Below, piece by piece: positions 48,583 to 48,846 of a stretch of 48,846 nt of DNA. The translations under genes were made by a program, and so were the position numbers. This DNA comes from Abditibacteriota bacterium. GTDB taxonomy: Bacteria; Armatimonadota; UBA5829. How positions within the stretch are numbered: position 1 is the stretch's first letter; each line of letters starts with the position of its first letter. A model generated the notes under the pieces. That model searched no databases and had not been told where the DNA came from. It saw only the letters and a list, made by a program, of their open reading frames with translations. The stretch lies in NCBI GenBank assembly GCA_017552965.1, contig JAFZNQ010000027.1, positions 1-48,846 of the forward strand, read 5' to 3'.

Positions 48583-48846
48583 ATGGCTAAAGAAAAATTT
48601 GAAAGAACGAAGCCCCATATCAACATCGGTACCATCGGTCACGTTGACCATGGCAAGACCACACTGACCGCTGCCATGACCGCAGTGCTGTCCACTAAGG
48701 GCTGGGCCAAGTATCAGCCTTACGACAAGATCGACTCCGCTCCCGAAGAAAGAGAGCGCGGCGTGACCATCAACATCTATCATGCCGAATACGAGACTGC
48801 CAACCGGCACTACGCTCACGTTGACTGCCCGGGCCACGCCGACTAC
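48583..48846 (+). CDS. tuf: Elongation factor Tu, 5' part (runs off the window)
   Basis: The first 88 codons of EF-Tu, cut by the window end. It delivers aminoacyl-tRNA to the ribosome. The P-loop GHVDHGKTT, the effector region with ERERGVTIN, and the DCPGHADY switch II motif are present. GGAGG lies upstream of ATG 48583. The near-consensus promoter matches the very high expression expected. It has its own promoter here, separate from the rpsB-tsf operon. Confidence 0.98.
   Translation, partial: MAKEKFERTKPHINIGTIGHVDHGKTTLTAAMTAVLSTKGWAKYQPYDKIDSAPEERERGVTINIYHAEYETANRHYAHVDCPGHADY

Overview
The window reads as chromosome of a GC-rich, probably anaerobic bacterium that degrades glycans. The best lineage clue is the pseudopilin at 447-1265: its methylation segment followed by [19 protein letters not shown] is typical of Armatimonadota/Abditibacteriota-like phyla. 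A glycyl-radical enzyme points to anaerobic life and the many secreted glycosidases to a gut-like, polysaccharide-rich habitat. The lineage and habitat are inferences. I see no phage, insertion sequence, plasmid or CRISPR signature. The only RNA gene is tRNA-Pro(TGG).

Layout. 1-1331 (minus): pseudopilin and a small membrane protein. 1487-6873 (minus): ybaK, a GHL6-type glycosidase, malQ and a secreted GH32 fructanase. 6991-10225 (plus): glycyl-radical enzyme and zinc alcohol dehydrogenase, expressed divergently from ybaK. 10226-10792: gene-free and packed with hairpins, followed by tRNA-Pro. 10896-12892: a DUF296/PPC protein and a PTS EIIBC permease. 12929-18289 (minus): a five-gene operon for secreted proteins made of two GH172/DUF2961 genes, two paralogous putative TIM-barrel glycosidases and a DUF6273 protein, partly joined by ATGA overlaps. 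18462-25160 (plus): ricT-like PSP1 gene, metG, ispE, a nucleotidyltransferase-like gene and dxs. 25244-28241 (plus): SGNH esterase, two small proteins and dxr. 28258-33690: a URO-D-family protein, a secreted beta-sandwich protein and an NPCBM-GH36 enzyme. 33743-35719 (minus): lysS with an added tRNA-binding domain. 35928-39003 (plus): rpsB-tsf-pyrH-frr. 39084-48471 (plus): GH5-like glycosidase, a duplicated-module envelope protein, a GT83-type glycosyltransferase, an ADP-ribosylglycohydrolase and a secreted ankyrin protein. 48583-end: start of tuf.

How it fits together. Housekeeping blocks (translation factors, aminoacyl-tRNA synthetases, non-mevalonate isoprenoid synthesis) alternate with loci for exported glycan-degrading enzymes. 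GH32, GH172, GH36, GH5-like and SGNH proteins would act outside the cytoplasm; MalQ, the EIIBC permease and the GRE/ADH pair would handle uptake and intracellular steps. Promoters are easy to read: most carry an extended -10 (TGnTATAAT), and many genes end in GC-rich hairpins with T-tracts. Several genes start at TTG or GTG, supported by upstream Shine-Dalgarno sequences. The most promising unknowns are the duplicated GH172/glycosidase operon, the orphan glycyl-radical enzyme, the hairpin cluster before tRNA-Pro, and the dxr leader.
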